64,000 nt of DNA from Pseudomonadota bacterium. Its GTDB lineage: Bacteria > Pseudomonadota > Gammaproteobacteria > Burkholderiales > Burkholderiaceae_C. Under the pieces are notes generated by a model. The model had not been told where the DNA came from. It saw nothing but the letters and a program-made list of their open reading frames with translations, and did not search any database. The stretch spans positions 1 through 64,000 of the forward strand of contig JAJZUV010000005.1 of assembly GCA_021848345.1 (NCBI GenBank), written 5' to 3'. The translations under genes were made by a program, and so were the position numbers. Shown piece after piece: positions 49,223-58,200 of the stretch (within the stretch, counting starts at the first letter, position 1; every line of letters starts with the position of its first letter).

Positions 49223-49843
49223 ATGCCTTGCTATGCGATCGACGGCGTCGTCCCGGTAGTGGACCCGTCCGCCTACGTGCACCCCAGCGCGGTCCTGATC
49301 GGCGACGTGATCGTGGGGCCGGGCTGCTACGTCGGCCCCTGCGCCAGCCTGCGCGGCGACTTCGGGCGCATCGTGCTGCATCAGGGCAGCAATGTGCAGG
49401 ACTCTTGCGTGATGCACGGATTTCCCGGGCACGACACCGTGGTCCACGCCGACGGGCACATCGGCCACGGCGCGGTGCTGCACAGTTGCATCGTCCAGCG
49501 CGGCGCGCTGGTGGGCATGAACGCGGTGGTGATGGACGACGCCGTGGTGGGCGAGTTCTCCATCATCGCCGCCTGTGCCTTCGTGCCGGCCGCCATGGTG
49601 ATTCCCCCCCGCACCCTGGTGGCGGGCATGCCGGCGCGGGTCAAGCGCGCGCTCAGCGACGAGGAGATCGCCTGGAAGGCCGAGGGCACGCGCACCTACC
49701 AGGAACTCGCGGTACGCAGCCTGCGCGGCCTGCGCGAGGTCGAGCCGCTGCGTGCCGAACCGGAGCAACGCGCAAGGCTCGACGCCCCGCGCGTCGAGCC
49801 CCTGGTGGCGCTGCGCGCACGCGAAGCGGGCAAGGAGTCCTGA
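49223..49843 (+). CDS. paaY: Phenylacetic acid degradation protein PaaY
   Basis: The 206-residue left-handed beta-helix protein of the gamma-carbonic-anhydrase family. Hexapeptide repeats start with [23 protein letters not shown]; metal-binding His residues appear in [28 protein letters not shown]. In E. coli PaaY is a thioesterase that works with PaaI on off-pathway CoA esters. It is the only paa gene on the plus strand. The C-terminal charged tail is typical. Confidence 0.92.
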   Translation: MPCYAIDGVVPVVDPSAYVHPSAVLIGDVIVGPGCYVGPCASLRGDFGRIVLHQGSNVQDSCVMHGFPGHDTVVHADGHIGHGAVLHSCIVQRGALVGMNAVVMDDAVVGEFSIIAACAFVPAAMVIPPRTLVAGMPARVKRALSDEEIAWKAEGTRTYQELAVRSLRGLREVEPLRAEPEQRARLDAPRVEPLVALRAREAGKES

Positions 49844-49902
49844 GACCGCGCGGACGCGAGGCATCCCCGCTCATGCGCGGGGCCGGACGCCGACCGCGCC
49901 GC

Positions 49903-50451
49903 TCACCCGGCGGGAGCGGCCAGCGCCATCTCGATATCGCCGCGCAACGCGTCGGGCTGGGTCTGCGGCGCGTAGCGCCGGATCACCTGGCCGTCGCGAC
50001 CGACCAGGAACTTGGTGAAGTTCCATTTGATCGCCTCGGTGCCCAGAACCCCGCTGGCCTGCTCCTTCAGCCAGCGCCACAGGGGGTGGGTGTGGGCCCC
50101 GTTGACGTCGACCTTGTCGAACAGGGGAAATTCCACGCCGTAGTTGGTCTCGCAGAAGGCGGCGATCTGCGCCGCGGTGCCCGGCTCCTGGGCCCCGAAC
50201 TGGTTGCAGGGAAAGGCCAGCACCGTGAAACCCCGCGGTCCGTAGGCGTGATGCAGGGCCTGCAGCCCCGCGTACTGCGGCGTGAAGCCGCAGGCGCTGG
50301 CGGTGTTGACGATCAGCAGCACCTGGCCGCGCCAGGCCTGCAACGACTGCTCGCGCCCCTGGATGTCGCGGGCGCTGAACGCGAACGCCGTCGCGGCGGG
50401 CCCGGAGTCCGCGGCGGCGGCAGGGTCGGAACTCGGAATCGAGGTGGTCAT
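49903..50451 (-). CDS. Glutathione peroxidase (Cys type)
   Basis: A 182-residue thiol peroxidase. The catalytic position is Cys in NTASACGFTPQYAGLQ; selenocysteine is not used. FPCNQFGAQEPG and KWNFTKFLVGRDG hold the Gln and Trp of the active site. It removes hydrogen and lipid peroxides; in most bacteria the reductant is thioredoxin. The ATG overlaps the stop of the DMT permease (ATGA). An N-terminal extension of about 22 residues precedes the domain. Confidence 0.92.
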   Translation of the reverse strand: MTTSIPSSDPAAAADSGPAATAFAFSARDIQGREQSLQAWRGQVLLIVNTASACGFTPQYAGLQALHHAYGPRGFTVLAFPCNQFGAQEPGTAAQIAAFCETNYGVEFPLFDKVDVNGAHTHPLWRWLKEQASGVLGTEAIKWNFTKFLVGRDGQVIRRYAPQTQPDALRGDIEMALAAPAG

Positions 50452-51446
50452 TGGTGGCTCCCACGTGCCGCGGGCGCGCCCGCGGCAGGATCGACATTGT
50501 GCCTCGCGCCGGGCCCGGCGTCCCGCGCGGCGGCGCGGCGTTCGGCGGCCGCCTCGGCCATGGCGCCCAGCAACACCCCCGCGCCGATCAGCCCGCCGCC
50601 GATCCACGCCCGCGAATCCAGGCGGCCGGCTCCGAACCAGGCCGAGCTGAGACTGGCGAACACCACCTCCAGCATCATGATCACCGCGGTCAGCGCCGCC
50701 GGCAGCCGCGCCGCGCCGTATTGCAGGCCGTAGCTGCCGGCCACGACGGCCAGCCCCAGCAGCAGCACCGGCAGGCCCCAGGCGGCACGCCACGGCGGCA
50801 GCGCGGGCGCGGCGCCCAGGCCCTGCAGCAACCACGCCAGCAAGGCCCCGCACAGCAGCCCGCCGCCGAACATGGCCAGCATGCGCGCCGGCGCGGACGC
50901 GCGCGCGCAGCGCCGCAGCATCACGTTGTCCAGCGCGAAGAACATGCCGCCGACCAGTCCCAGCCAGTCGGCGCCCTGGCGCGGCAGCGGCAGGCCCGCA
51001 CCGGCGGGCCACAGCACGATCAAGGCGCCGGCCAGCGCCAGCGCCAGGCGCAGCCAGCCGGCCGCGCCGATGCGCTCGTCGAGCAGCCAGCGCGCCAGCA
51101 GGGTGGCCCACACCGGCATCAGGTAGAACAGCAGCACCACCCGGACCACGTCGCCGTTCGCCACCCCCAGGTTGAAGCAGGCATTGGCGCAGCCGGCCGC
51201 CAGCGCAACCACCAGCAGCCCGGGGCTGCGCAGGCACTGGCTCAGCGCGCCGGGGCGCAGCACGAACACCAGCAGCGCCCCCGGCGCGTACACCAGCGCG
51301 GTGGTCCACAGGGGCTGCACGCCGAGCGCCTGCGCATGGCGCACCGGCCACCAGGAGACGCCCCACACCAGCGCGCTCAAGGCCAGTCCGCCCACGGACA
51401 GCCAGGCGGCACGGGCCCCCGGCGGCGCGACTGCGCGCCCCGTCAA
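50448..51446 (-). CDS. DMT-superfamily permease (EamA)
   Basis: A 332-residue membrane protein of ten helices with two EamA halves (LSALVWGVSWWPVRHAQALG; LVGGMFFALDNVMLRR). Family members export amino acids and metabolites; the substrate here is unknown. No ATG lies near the first helix. The proposed start is TTG at 51446, overlapping the tlpA stop as TTGA. This is inference from position and the same pattern at pth. The C-terminus is Arg/Ala-rich and cytoplasmic. Confidence 0.82.
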   Translation of the reverse strand: MTGRAVAPPGARAAWLSVGGLALSALVWGVSWWPVRHAQALGVQPLWTTALVYAPGALLVFVLRPGALSQCLRSPGLLVVALAAGCANACFNLGVANGDVVRVVLLFYLMPVWATLLARWLLDERIGAAGWLRLALALAGALIVLWPAGAGLPLPRQGADWLGLVGGMFFALDNVMLRRCARASAPARMLAMFGGGLLCGALLAWLLQGLGAAPALPPWRAAWGLPVLLLGLAVVAGSYGLQYGAARLPAALTAVIMMLEVVFASLSSAWFGAGRLDSRAWIGGGLIGAGVLLGAMAEAAAERRAAARDAGPGARHNVDPAAGAPAARGSHQ

Positions 51447-52258
51447 GGCTTCGCTCCGCGCAGGCTCTGGATGCCCTGGTGCAGCGTGGCCGCGGACATC
51501 TCGCCCACGTACATGCGCTGCAGGCTGCCGTCGGCCCGGATGAACAGCGTGGTGGGATAGCCCGGCACGTCGTAATGGGCGGCCAGCGCGCGCGTGCCGT
51601 CCAGCAGCACGCCGGGGGCGCCGGCATGGCCCAGCGATTGCAGCAGCGCCTGCACCGCCTGCGGCGAATCGCCCTGGTCGGCCAGCACGATGCGCGCGCC
51701 CGGATGCATCGAGGCCTGCTCCAGCAGCATGGGAAGTTCGCGCCGGCACGGGGGACACCAGGTGGCCCACAGGTTGATCACCAGGGGCTGGCCGCGCAGG
51801 CTGCGCAGATCCACCGGCTGTCCGCGCAGATCGCGCAGGGTCAGCTGCGGCAGCAGGCGCGGCGCCGGCTGCAGCGCGCTGAGCAGGGCCTGCCCGCCCA
51901 GCACGACCAGCGCGGCCGTGGCCAGGCCGCCCGCCAGGGCGCGGCGCAGCGGCGCTCGCCGCCAGCCCCAGGCCAGCAGCACCAGCGCCGCCGCCGGCCA
52001 TCCCGCCCAGGGATCGAAGCCCAGATCGCGCAGGTCCAGCACCGCGCCCAGCGTGGGGTATTGGGAACGCCAGCGCAGCACGAACACGACCCGCGCCACC
52101 AGCAGCCCGGCGAGCGCTGCGGCCAGCAGCGCCGGCCCGGGACGCGGCCCCGCGCCGCGTGCCAGGCGCCGCGCGACGAGGTCTGCGATCCACCAGCCGA
52201 GCAGCAGCAACAGCGGCGCGCTCGGCAGCAGCAAGGGTCCAAGGCGCAGGGGCATCAT
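51443..52258 (-). CDS. TlpA-family thiol-disulfide reductase with membrane N-terminus
   Basis: A 271-residue protein. The first 120 residues contain several hydrophobic segments (PLLLPSAPLLLLLGWWIADL, LLAAALAGLLVARVVFVL, and two more) that recall prolipoprotein diacylglyceryl transferase helices. The last 135 residues are a thioredoxin-like domain: NLWATWCPPCRRE gives a CPPC active site, with VPGYPTTLFIRADG as the cis-Pro loop. It probably reduces periplasmic disulfides, for instance in cytochrome c maturation. The gene is 25 bp downstream of lplT and overlaps the DMT permease. Confidence 0.85.
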   Translation of the reverse strand: MMPLRLGPLLLPSAPLLLLLGWWIADLVARRLARGAGPRPGPALLAAALAGLLVARVVFVLRWRSQYPTLGAVLDLRDLGFDPWAGWPAAALVLLAWGWRRAPLRRALAGGLATAALVVLGGQALLSALQPAPRLLPQLTLRDLRGQPVDLRSLRGQPLVINLWATWCPPCRRELPMLLEQASMHPGARIVLADQGDSPQAVQALLQSLGHAGAPGVLLDGTRALAAHYDVPGYPTTLFIRADGSLQRMYVGEMSAATLHQGIQSLRGAKP

Positions 52259-52283
52259 GCAGGCGGACTCCCGGCGACGGTCG

Positions 52284-53606
52284 TCAGGGCGCGGGATGGC
52301 GCGGTTCGCCGATCAGCCGGGTCCAGTCGCGCTGACGCATGTTGCGCGCGTTCCAGCGAATGACCAGCCACATGGTGAGCACGATGAACACCCCGAACAG
52401 CAACATCGTGGCGCGTACCGGAAGGTTCACGCTGATGAGCAGCGAATACATGCCCAGCATGATCAGCACGCTGACGTTCTCGTTGAAGTTCTGCACCGCG
52501 ATCGAATGCCCGGCCGACAGCAGCACGTAGCCGCGGTGCTGCAGCAGCGCGTTCATGGGCACGACGAAATAGCCGGCCATGGCGCCGATCATCACCATGA
52601 ACACGCCGGCCAGCAACAGATACAGCGGGATCTGCAGCCGGCCCACGGCGAACTCCAGGTCCGGCACCACGGCGCGACTGTACAAAGCCACCACCATGCA
52701 CACCACGCCCATGCCCAGCCCGACCGGAAGCACGCGCAGGCTGTTCCTCAGCGGCACGCGCGTGGCGGCCAGCACCGCGCCCAGCGCGACTCCGAAGGCC
52801 ACGGTGGCCTGCAGCACGGCGGCGTTGCTCAGGTTCAGACCCAACGCGGCCTCGGCCCACTTGATGACGATGAATTGAAGGGTCGCGCCGGCCCCCCAGA
52901 ACAGCGTGGTCACCGCCAGCGAGATCTGCCCCAGCTTGTCGGTCCACAGCACCCGCATGCAATGCACGAACTCGACCAGCTGGCGCGCCGGGTTGGCGGT
53001 CTGGTGCGGATACCGCGCGCCGGTGTCGGGAATGCGCAGGTTGCACAGCGCGGCCACCACGTACACCAGCGAGATCATCGCCAGCGCCGCGCCCGCGGCA
53101 CCCTGCACGTGCAGCCACTGCAGCGGAGCCATGCCCAGCAGCCAGCCGGCGGCGTCGCGGCTGACCAGGAAGCCCCCGAGCACCGTGCCGAGGATGATCG
53201 AGCTCACCGTGGTGCCCTCGATCCAGCCATTGGCGGCCACCAGTTGCTGCGGCGGCAGCAACTCGGTGAGGATGCCGTACTTGGCGGGGGAATAGGCCGC
53301 GGCACCGAGGCCCACCACCGCGTAGGCCAGCAGCGGGTGCGCGCCGAACAGCATGATCAGCAGACCGGCCAGCTTGACCAGGTTGGTGATCAGCATCACC
53401 TGGCCCTTTTGCAGCGAATCCGCGAAGGCTCCCACGAAGGGCGCCAGCATCACGTAGGACACCGTGAAGAAGAATTTCAGCAACGGGGTCATCCACCCCG
53501 GAGCCTTCAACTGGACCAGCAGCGCGATGGCGGCGATGAGCAGCGCGTTGTCGGCCAGCGACGAGAAGAACTGCGCGGCCATGATCCAGTAGAAGCCTTT
53601 TTTCAT
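52284..53606 (-). CDS. lplT: Lysophospholipid transporter LplT
   Basis: The 440-residue 12-helix MFS transporter flips lysophospholipids across the inner membrane for reacylation. It begins MKKGFYWIMAAQFFSSLADNALLIAA, and YSPAKYGILTELLPPQQLVAANG is the LplT signature. In many proteobacteria the gene is next to the acyltransferase aas; here no acyltransferase follows. It is divergent from alr, an arrangement common in Burkholderiales, and upstream of the redox pair tlpA and gpx. Confidence 0.94.
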   Translation of the reverse strand: MKKGFYWIMAAQFFSSLADNALLIAAIALLVQLKAPGWMTPLLKFFFTVSYVMLAPFVGAFADSLQKGQVMLITNLVKLAGLLIMLFGAHPLLAYAVVGLGAAAYSPAKYGILTELLPPQQLVAANGWIEGTTVSSIILGTVLGGFLVSRDAAGWLLGMAPLQWLHVQGAAGAALAMISLVYVVAALCNLRIPDTGARYPHQTANPARQLVEFVHCMRVLWTDKLGQISLAVTTLFWGAGATLQFIVIKWAEAALGLNLSNAAVLQATVAFGVALGAVLAATRVPLRNSLRVLPVGLGMGVVCMVVALYSRAVVPDLEFAVGRLQIPLYLLLAGVFMVMIGAMAGYFVVPMNALLQHRGYVLLSAGHSIAVQNFNENVSVLIMLGMYSLLISVNLPVRATMLLFGVFIVLTMWLVIRWNARNMRQRDWTRLIGEPRHPAP

Positions 53607-53737
53607 TCGGTCCTGCGATTCCCGCCGCGCGCGGTGCGCCCGCGCAAATCGGCCGTTTATAGCACAGGGCCCATGGCTGGGATCGGCGCGCGGGCGCGGC
53701 TGCGCGCGCGCCGGCAGGCACTACACTGAGGCCCGCC

Positions 53738-54865
53738 ATGCCCCGCCCGATCCAGGCCACGATCACCCTCGAAGCCCTGCGCCACAACCTGGCGCGGGCG
53801 CGATCGGCCGCCGACGGCGCGCGCGTGTGGGCCGTGGTCAAGGCCAACGCCTACGGGCACGGCGTGGAGCGCGTGTTCCCGGCGCTGCGCGGGGCCGACG
53901 GATTCGCCCTGCTCGACCTGGCGGAGGCGGAAACCCTGCGCGCGCTGGGCTGGGGCGGTCCCATCCTGCTGCTCGAGGGCTGCTTCGGACTCGAGGACCT
54001 CGCCACCTGCGAGCGCCTGAACCTGTGGCACGTGGTGCACGATGCGGCGCAGATCCACTGGCTGGCGTCGCGGACCAAGCCGCGCGCCCATCGCGTGTTC
54101 CTCAAGCTCAACAGCGGCATGAATCGCCTGGGTTTCACGCCCGAGCAGTACCGCGTGGCCTGGCAGCGCCTGCAGGAACTGCCGGCCGTGGGCTCGGTGT
54201 CGCACATGACCCATTTCGCCACCGCCGACGGCGAGCCGGGCATCGCCGACGCGCTGGAACGCTTCGACTCGGCGGTGGACGGTCTGCCCGGGGAGCGCAG
54301 CCTGTGCAATTCGGCCGCGTTGCTGCGCTACGGCGTGCAGCCGGGCGGCCGGCGCGAGGACGCCCCCGGCGTGCTCGGCGACTGGGTACGCCCGGGCATC
54401 GCGCTGTACGGCGGCTCGCCCACCGGCGCGCATGCCGACGTCCGGCGCTGGGAACTGCGCCCGGCGATGAGCCTGCTCACCCGCATCATCGGGGTGCAGA
54501 CCGTCGAGGCCGGCTCGGCGGTCGGCTATGGCGCGACCTTCCGTGCCGAGCGCCCGATGCGCGTCGGCGTGGCAGCGGTGGGTTATGCCGACGGCTATCC
54601 GCGGCACGCGCCCACCGGCACGCCCATCGTGGTCGACGGCGTGCGCACCCGGATCATCGGCCGGGTGTCCATGGACATGGTGATGGTGGACCTCGATCCG
54701 GTGCGCGCCGCCGGGCGCGCCGCCGACGTCGGCAGCCCCGTGCTTTGCTGGGGACGCCACCTGGATGCCGAACTGGGCATCGACGAGGTCGCCGAGCCCA
54801 GCGGCACGCTGGGTTACGAACTGATGTGCGCGCTGGCGCGCCGGGTGCCGGTGCAGGTCGCCTGA
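53738..54865 (+). CDS. alr: Alanine racemase
   Basis: The 375-residue PLP enzyme converts L- to D-alanine for peptidoglycan. The PLP lysine is in [13 protein letters not shown], the second base Tyr in VGYGATFR (GYGATF), and VGYADGYPR and [12 protein letters not shown] are the C-domain segments. The stop overlaps the radA start by one base (TGATG). Confidence 0.96.
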   Translation: MPRPIQATITLEALRHNLARARSAADGARVWAVVKANAYGHGVERVFPALRGADGFALLDLAEAETLRALGWGGPILLLEGCFGLEDLATCERLNLWHVVHDAAQIHWLASRTKPRAHRVFLKLNSGMNRLGFTPEQYRVAWQRLQELPAVGSVSHMTHFATADGEPGIADALERFDSAVDGLPGERSLCNSAALLRYGVQPGGRREDAPGVLGDWVRPGIALYGGSPTGAHADVRRWELRPAMSLLTRIIGVQTVEAGSAVGYGATFRAERPMRVGVAAVGYADGYPRHAPTGTPIVVDGVRTRIIGRVSMDMVMVDLDPVRAAGRAADVGSPVLCWGRHLDAELGIDEVAEPSGTLGYELMCALARRVPVQVA

Positions 54866-56271
54866 TGGCCCGTTCGGGCACCACTTTCGTGTGCAGCGAC
54901 TGCGGCGGGCAGTCCGCCCAATGGCTGGGTCGCTGTCCGCACTGCGGTGCCTGGAACAGCCTGGTGGAGACCCGCACGGGCGCGCCGTCGCGCGCCGGCG
55001 CGCTGAGCGCCGCGCGCGGCGCGCCGGCCCCGCTGGCGCCAGGCTCGGCGGTGCAGGACCTGGCCCGGGTGCCCGCCGCGGACCAGCAGCACATGCCCAG
55101 CGGCATCGGCGAGCTCGACCGCGTGCTGGGCGGCGGCCTGGTGGCGGGCAGCGTGGTGCTGCTGGGCGGCGACCCCGGCATCGGCAAGTCGACCCTGCTG
55201 CTGCAGGTGCTGGCCGCGCTGGCCGGCCACACGCGCGTGCTCTACGTCAGCGGCGAGGAATCGGCCGCGCAGGTCGGGCTGCGCGCGCAGCGCCTGGGTC
55301 TGCAGGGCGCGCAGGTGCGCCTGATGGCGGAGATCCAGCTCGAGCGCATCGGCGAGGCGCTGGCCGCCGAGCAGCCCGCGGTGTGCGTGATCGACTCCAT
55401 CCAGACCGTCTACACCGAACAGTTGTCCTCGGCCCCTGGCTCGGTGGCCCAGGTGCGCGAATGCGCGGCGCAGCTCACGCGCCACGCCAAGACCGCCGGC
55501 ACCTGCATCGTGCTGGTCGGCCACGTCACCAAGGAAGGCGCGCTGGCCGGCCCGCGGGTGCTCGAGCACATGGTGGACACGGTGCTGTACTTCGAGGGCG
55601 ACGCCCACAGCAACTACCGGCTGATCCGCGCCATCAAGAACCGCTACGGCGGAGTGGGCGAGCTCGGCGTGTTCGCGATGACCGAGCGCGGGCTCAAGGG
55701 CGTGGCCAATCCTTCGGCGATCTTCCTGTCCCACCACGGCGCGCCCGTGCCGGGCTCGTGCGTGCTGGCCACGCTCGAAGGCAGCCGCCCGCTGCTGGTG
55801 GAGATCCAGGCGCTGGCCGACACCGCCGCCTCGCCCAGCCCGCGCCGGCTCAGCGTGGGCCTGGACCCGGCGCGCCTGGCCATGCTGCTGGCGGTGCTGC
55901 ACCGGCATGCCGGCGTGTCCTGCGCCGACCAGGACGTGTTCGTCAACGCGGTGGGCGGGGTGCGCATCGCCGAGCCGGCCGCCGACCTGGCGGTGCTGCT
56001 GGCCATCCAGTCCTCGCTGCGCAACCGCGCGCTGCCGCGCGGGCTGGTGGCCCTCGGCGAGGTCGGCCTGGCGGGCGAGATCCGCCCCGCCCCGCGCGGC
56101 CAGGAGCGCCTGCGCGAGGCCGCCAAGCTGGGCTTCTCGGCCGCCATCATCCCGGCCGCCAACGCACCGCGCCACAACCCCGAGCAACTCGACGGCATGA
56201 CCCTGCATCCGGTGCAGCGCATCGACCAGGCGCTGGAGCTGCTGCGCACGCTGCAGGACCCGGGCGCCTGA
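54865..56271 (+). CDS. radA: DNA repair protein RadA
   Basis: The 468-residue branch-migration ATPase. It has a zinc finger (CSDCGGQS and CPHCGAW), a RecA-like ATPase with GGDPGIGKSTLLLQ (Walker A) and VCVIDSIQT (Walker B), the RadA motif KNRYG, and a C-terminal Lon-protease-like domain (VNAVGGVRIAEPAADLAVLLAI). It works with RecA in recombination. It follows alr directly; convergent with the ABC transporter gene. Confidence 0.96.
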   Translation: MARSGTTFVCSDCGGQSAQWLGRCPHCGAWNSLVETRTGAPSRAGALSAARGAPAPLAPGSAVQDLARVPAADQQHMPSGIGELDRVLGGGLVAGSVVLLGGDPGIGKSTLLLQVLAALAGHTRVLYVSGEESAAQVGLRAQRLGLQGAQVRLMAEIQLERIGEALAAEQPAVCVIDSIQTVYTEQLSSAPGSVAQVRECAAQLTRHAKTAGTCIVLVGHVTKEGALAGPRVLEHMVDTVLYFEGDAHSNYRLIRAIKNRYGGVGELGVFAMTERGLKGVANPSAIFLSHHGAPVPGSCVLATLEGSRPLLVEIQALADTAASPSPRRLSVGLDPARLAMLLAVLHRHAGVSCADQDVFVNAVGGVRIAEPAADLAVLLAIQSSLRNRALPRGLVALGEVGLAGEIRPAPRGQERLREAAKLGFSAAIIPAANAPRHNPEQLDGMTLHPVQRIDQALELLRTLQDPGA

Positions 56272-56300
56272 GCCCGGGCCGGCGCGGCGCCGGCTCAGGC
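56266..56300. terminator. Inverted repeat covering both stop codons of radA and the ABC transporter
   Basis: GCCTGAGCC and GGCTCAGGC are inverted arms that contain the TGA of radA and the antiparallel stop of the convergent gene, with a GC-rich inner part. It could act as a shared bidirectional terminator; no T-run is visible, so function is uncertain. Confidence 0.45.
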
Positions 56301-58088
56301 CGGAACCTGCTCCAGTTCCTCCGGGCGGCGCACCAGCAGGCGCGCGGGCTGCCCCGCCTCGCCCGCGCGCAGTTCGAACACCTGGCGATGGAAGGCGGCC
56401 ACGCCCACGCGGTGCGCGACGCTGACCAGCGTGGTGCGCGGCAGCTCACGCAGCAGCAGCTGGTACATCTCGGTCTCCAGCTGCGCGTCCAGCGCGCTGG
56501 TGGCCTCGTCCAGGAACAGCCAGTCGGGCGCGGCCAGCAGCGCGCGGGCCACCGCCAGACGCTGCTGCTCGCCCGGGGACAGGCGCTGCATCCAGCCGTC
56601 CTCCAGGTCCAGCGCGCCGACCAGCTGCGGCAGGTGCACCAGCAGCAGCACCTCGCGCAGGCGCGCCTCGTCGAAGGCCGCGGCCGGCATCGGATAGCTC
56701 AGCGCCTCGCGCAGCGTGCCGAGGGGCAGATAGGGCTTTTGCGGCAGGAACAGCGCACGCCCGGAGGGCAGGCGCCAGCCGCGGCCTTCGGCGTAGGGCC
56801 AGATGCCCGCCAGCCAGCGCATCAGCGTGCTCTTGCCCAGCCCGGAGGCTCCGATGATCAGCGTGTGCTGCCCGGCTTCGATGCGCTCGCCGGCCGCCTG
56901 CACCAGCGCGCGCCCGTCCGGCGCGTCGATGCGCAGGTCGCCCAGGTCGACGCCGCCCGGCACCTGCTGGGATGCCTGCGCGGTCTCCTGCACCGGAGCC
57001 GGCGCGGGCTCCGGCAGCCGGACCTGCGCCTTGGCCAGGTCGATGGACTCGACGAAAGTCGCCAGACGCTGCAGCGTGGCCAGCCAGCCGACGATGCTGG
57101 TGTACGAGGAGATGAAAAACGACAGCGAGCCCTGCACCTGCCCGAAGGCGGTCGCCGTCTGGGTCAGCCCGCCGAGCTTGATCTGGCCGGCGAAGTAGCG
57201 CGGCGCCGCGACCAGGATGGGGAAGATGATGGCCAGCTGGCCGTAGAAGGAGCTGTACCAGGTGAACAGCTTCTGGCGTTTCATGATGCCCCACCAGTTG
57301 TCCCAGACGTTGGCGAAGCGCGCCCGATGGCCGTCGAGCTCGCGCGCCTCGCCGCGGTACAGCGCGATGCCCTCGTTGTGCTCGCGGGTGCGCGCCAGGC
57401 CGAAGCGGAAATCCGCCTCGTAGCGCTGCTGGTCGAAACTCAGGCGGATCAGCGGCTTGCCCACCTTGTGCGCCAGCCAGCTGCCGACCCCCGCGTACAG
57501 CAGGGCCGCCCACACCATGTAGCCGGGAATGCTCACGCCCCACAGCGTGAATGCGCCCGACAGTCCCCACAGCACGAACAGGAAGGAGAACAGGGTCACC
57601 ACCGAGGAGATCACCCCGAAGAACAGGTTGAGGGTGCCGCTGACGAAACTGTTGATGTCGTCGGCGATCCGCTGGTCGGGGTTGTCCTCCTGACCGCGGC
57701 GCAGCGCGATGCGGTAATGCGTGCCCCCGTCGAGCCAGTCGCGCAGGAACACCTCGGTGACCCAGCGCCGCCAGCGGATCTGCAGCATCTGCTGCAGGTA
57801 CTGGGAATACACGGCGAGCACGATGAACAGGAAGGCCAGGAAGGTGAACACCAGCAGCAGGTGCTTGAACGCCGGGTAGTTGTGGGCCTGCAGCGCGTTG
57901 TAGAAGTCGCGGTTCCAGAAGTTCAGGCGCACGTTGATCCACACGATCGCCAGGTTCATGGCCAGCACGCTGACCAGCAGCAGCCAGCCCATGCGCCAGT
58001 CCTCGGACACCCAGTAGGGCCTGGCGATGGCCATGAACTGGCGCATCGAGAAGCGATAGGGGCGGCTGGCGGGACTCGGGCTGGACAT
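56295..58088 (-). CDS. SbmA/BacA/YddA-like ABC transporter (membrane and ATPase in one chain)
   Basis: A 597-residue half-transporter. The membrane part (about 1-370) has the ABC_membrane_2 pattern: WINVRLNFWNRDFYNALQ, WRRWVTEVFLRDWLDGGTHYRI, then NPDQRIADDINSF, the EAA-like segment of the SbmA/ABCD type. The ATPase part has GASGLGKSTLMRWLAGIWPY (Walker A), LSPGEQQRLAVARALL (signature) and WLFLDEATSALD (Walker B). Relatives import antimicrobial peptides or cobalamin (BacA) or have unknown roles (YddA). The start at 58088 follows the pattern. Confidence 0.85.
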   Translation of the reverse strand: MSSPSPASRPYRFSMRQFMAIARPYWVSEDWRMGWLLLVSVLAMNLAIVWINVRLNFWNRDFYNALQAHNYPAFKHLLLVFTFLAFLFIVLAVYSQYLQQMLQIRWRRWVTEVFLRDWLDGGTHYRIALRRGQEDNPDQRIADDINSFVSGTLNLFFGVISSVVTLFSFLFVLWGLSGAFTLWGVSIPGYMVWAALLYAGVGSWLAHKVGKPLIRLSFDQQRYEADFRFGLARTREHNEGIALYRGEARELDGHRARFANVWDNWWGIMKRQKLFTWYSSFYGQLAIIFPILVAAPRYFAGQIKLGGLTQTATAFGQVQGSLSFFISSYTSIVGWLATLQRLATFVESIDLAKAQVRLPEPAPAPVQETAQASQQVPGGVDLGDLRIDAPDGRALVQAAGERIEAGQHTLIIGASGLGKSTLMRWLAGIWPYAEGRGWRLPSGRALFLPQKPYLPLGTLREALSYPMPAAAFDEARLREVLLLVHLPQLVGALDLEDGWMQRLSPGEQQRLAVARALLAAPDWLFLDEATSALDAQLETEMYQLLLRELPRTTLVSVAHRVGVAAFHRQVFELRAGEAGQPARLLVRRPEELEQVPA

Positions 58089-58200
58089 GGTGGTGGAGAA
58101 GTCCTGGATGCGAAACCGCATCATTGTGCCCGCAACCCGCGGCGCGAACCATTGCGCGAGTCTTAAAATGAACGTTTCAATCCCGATCCTGGAGACTTTC

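Noticed and set aside
49903-50451. Selenocysteine glutathione peroxidase
   Set aside because: The active-site codon encodes Cys and there is no in-frame TGA in the domain.
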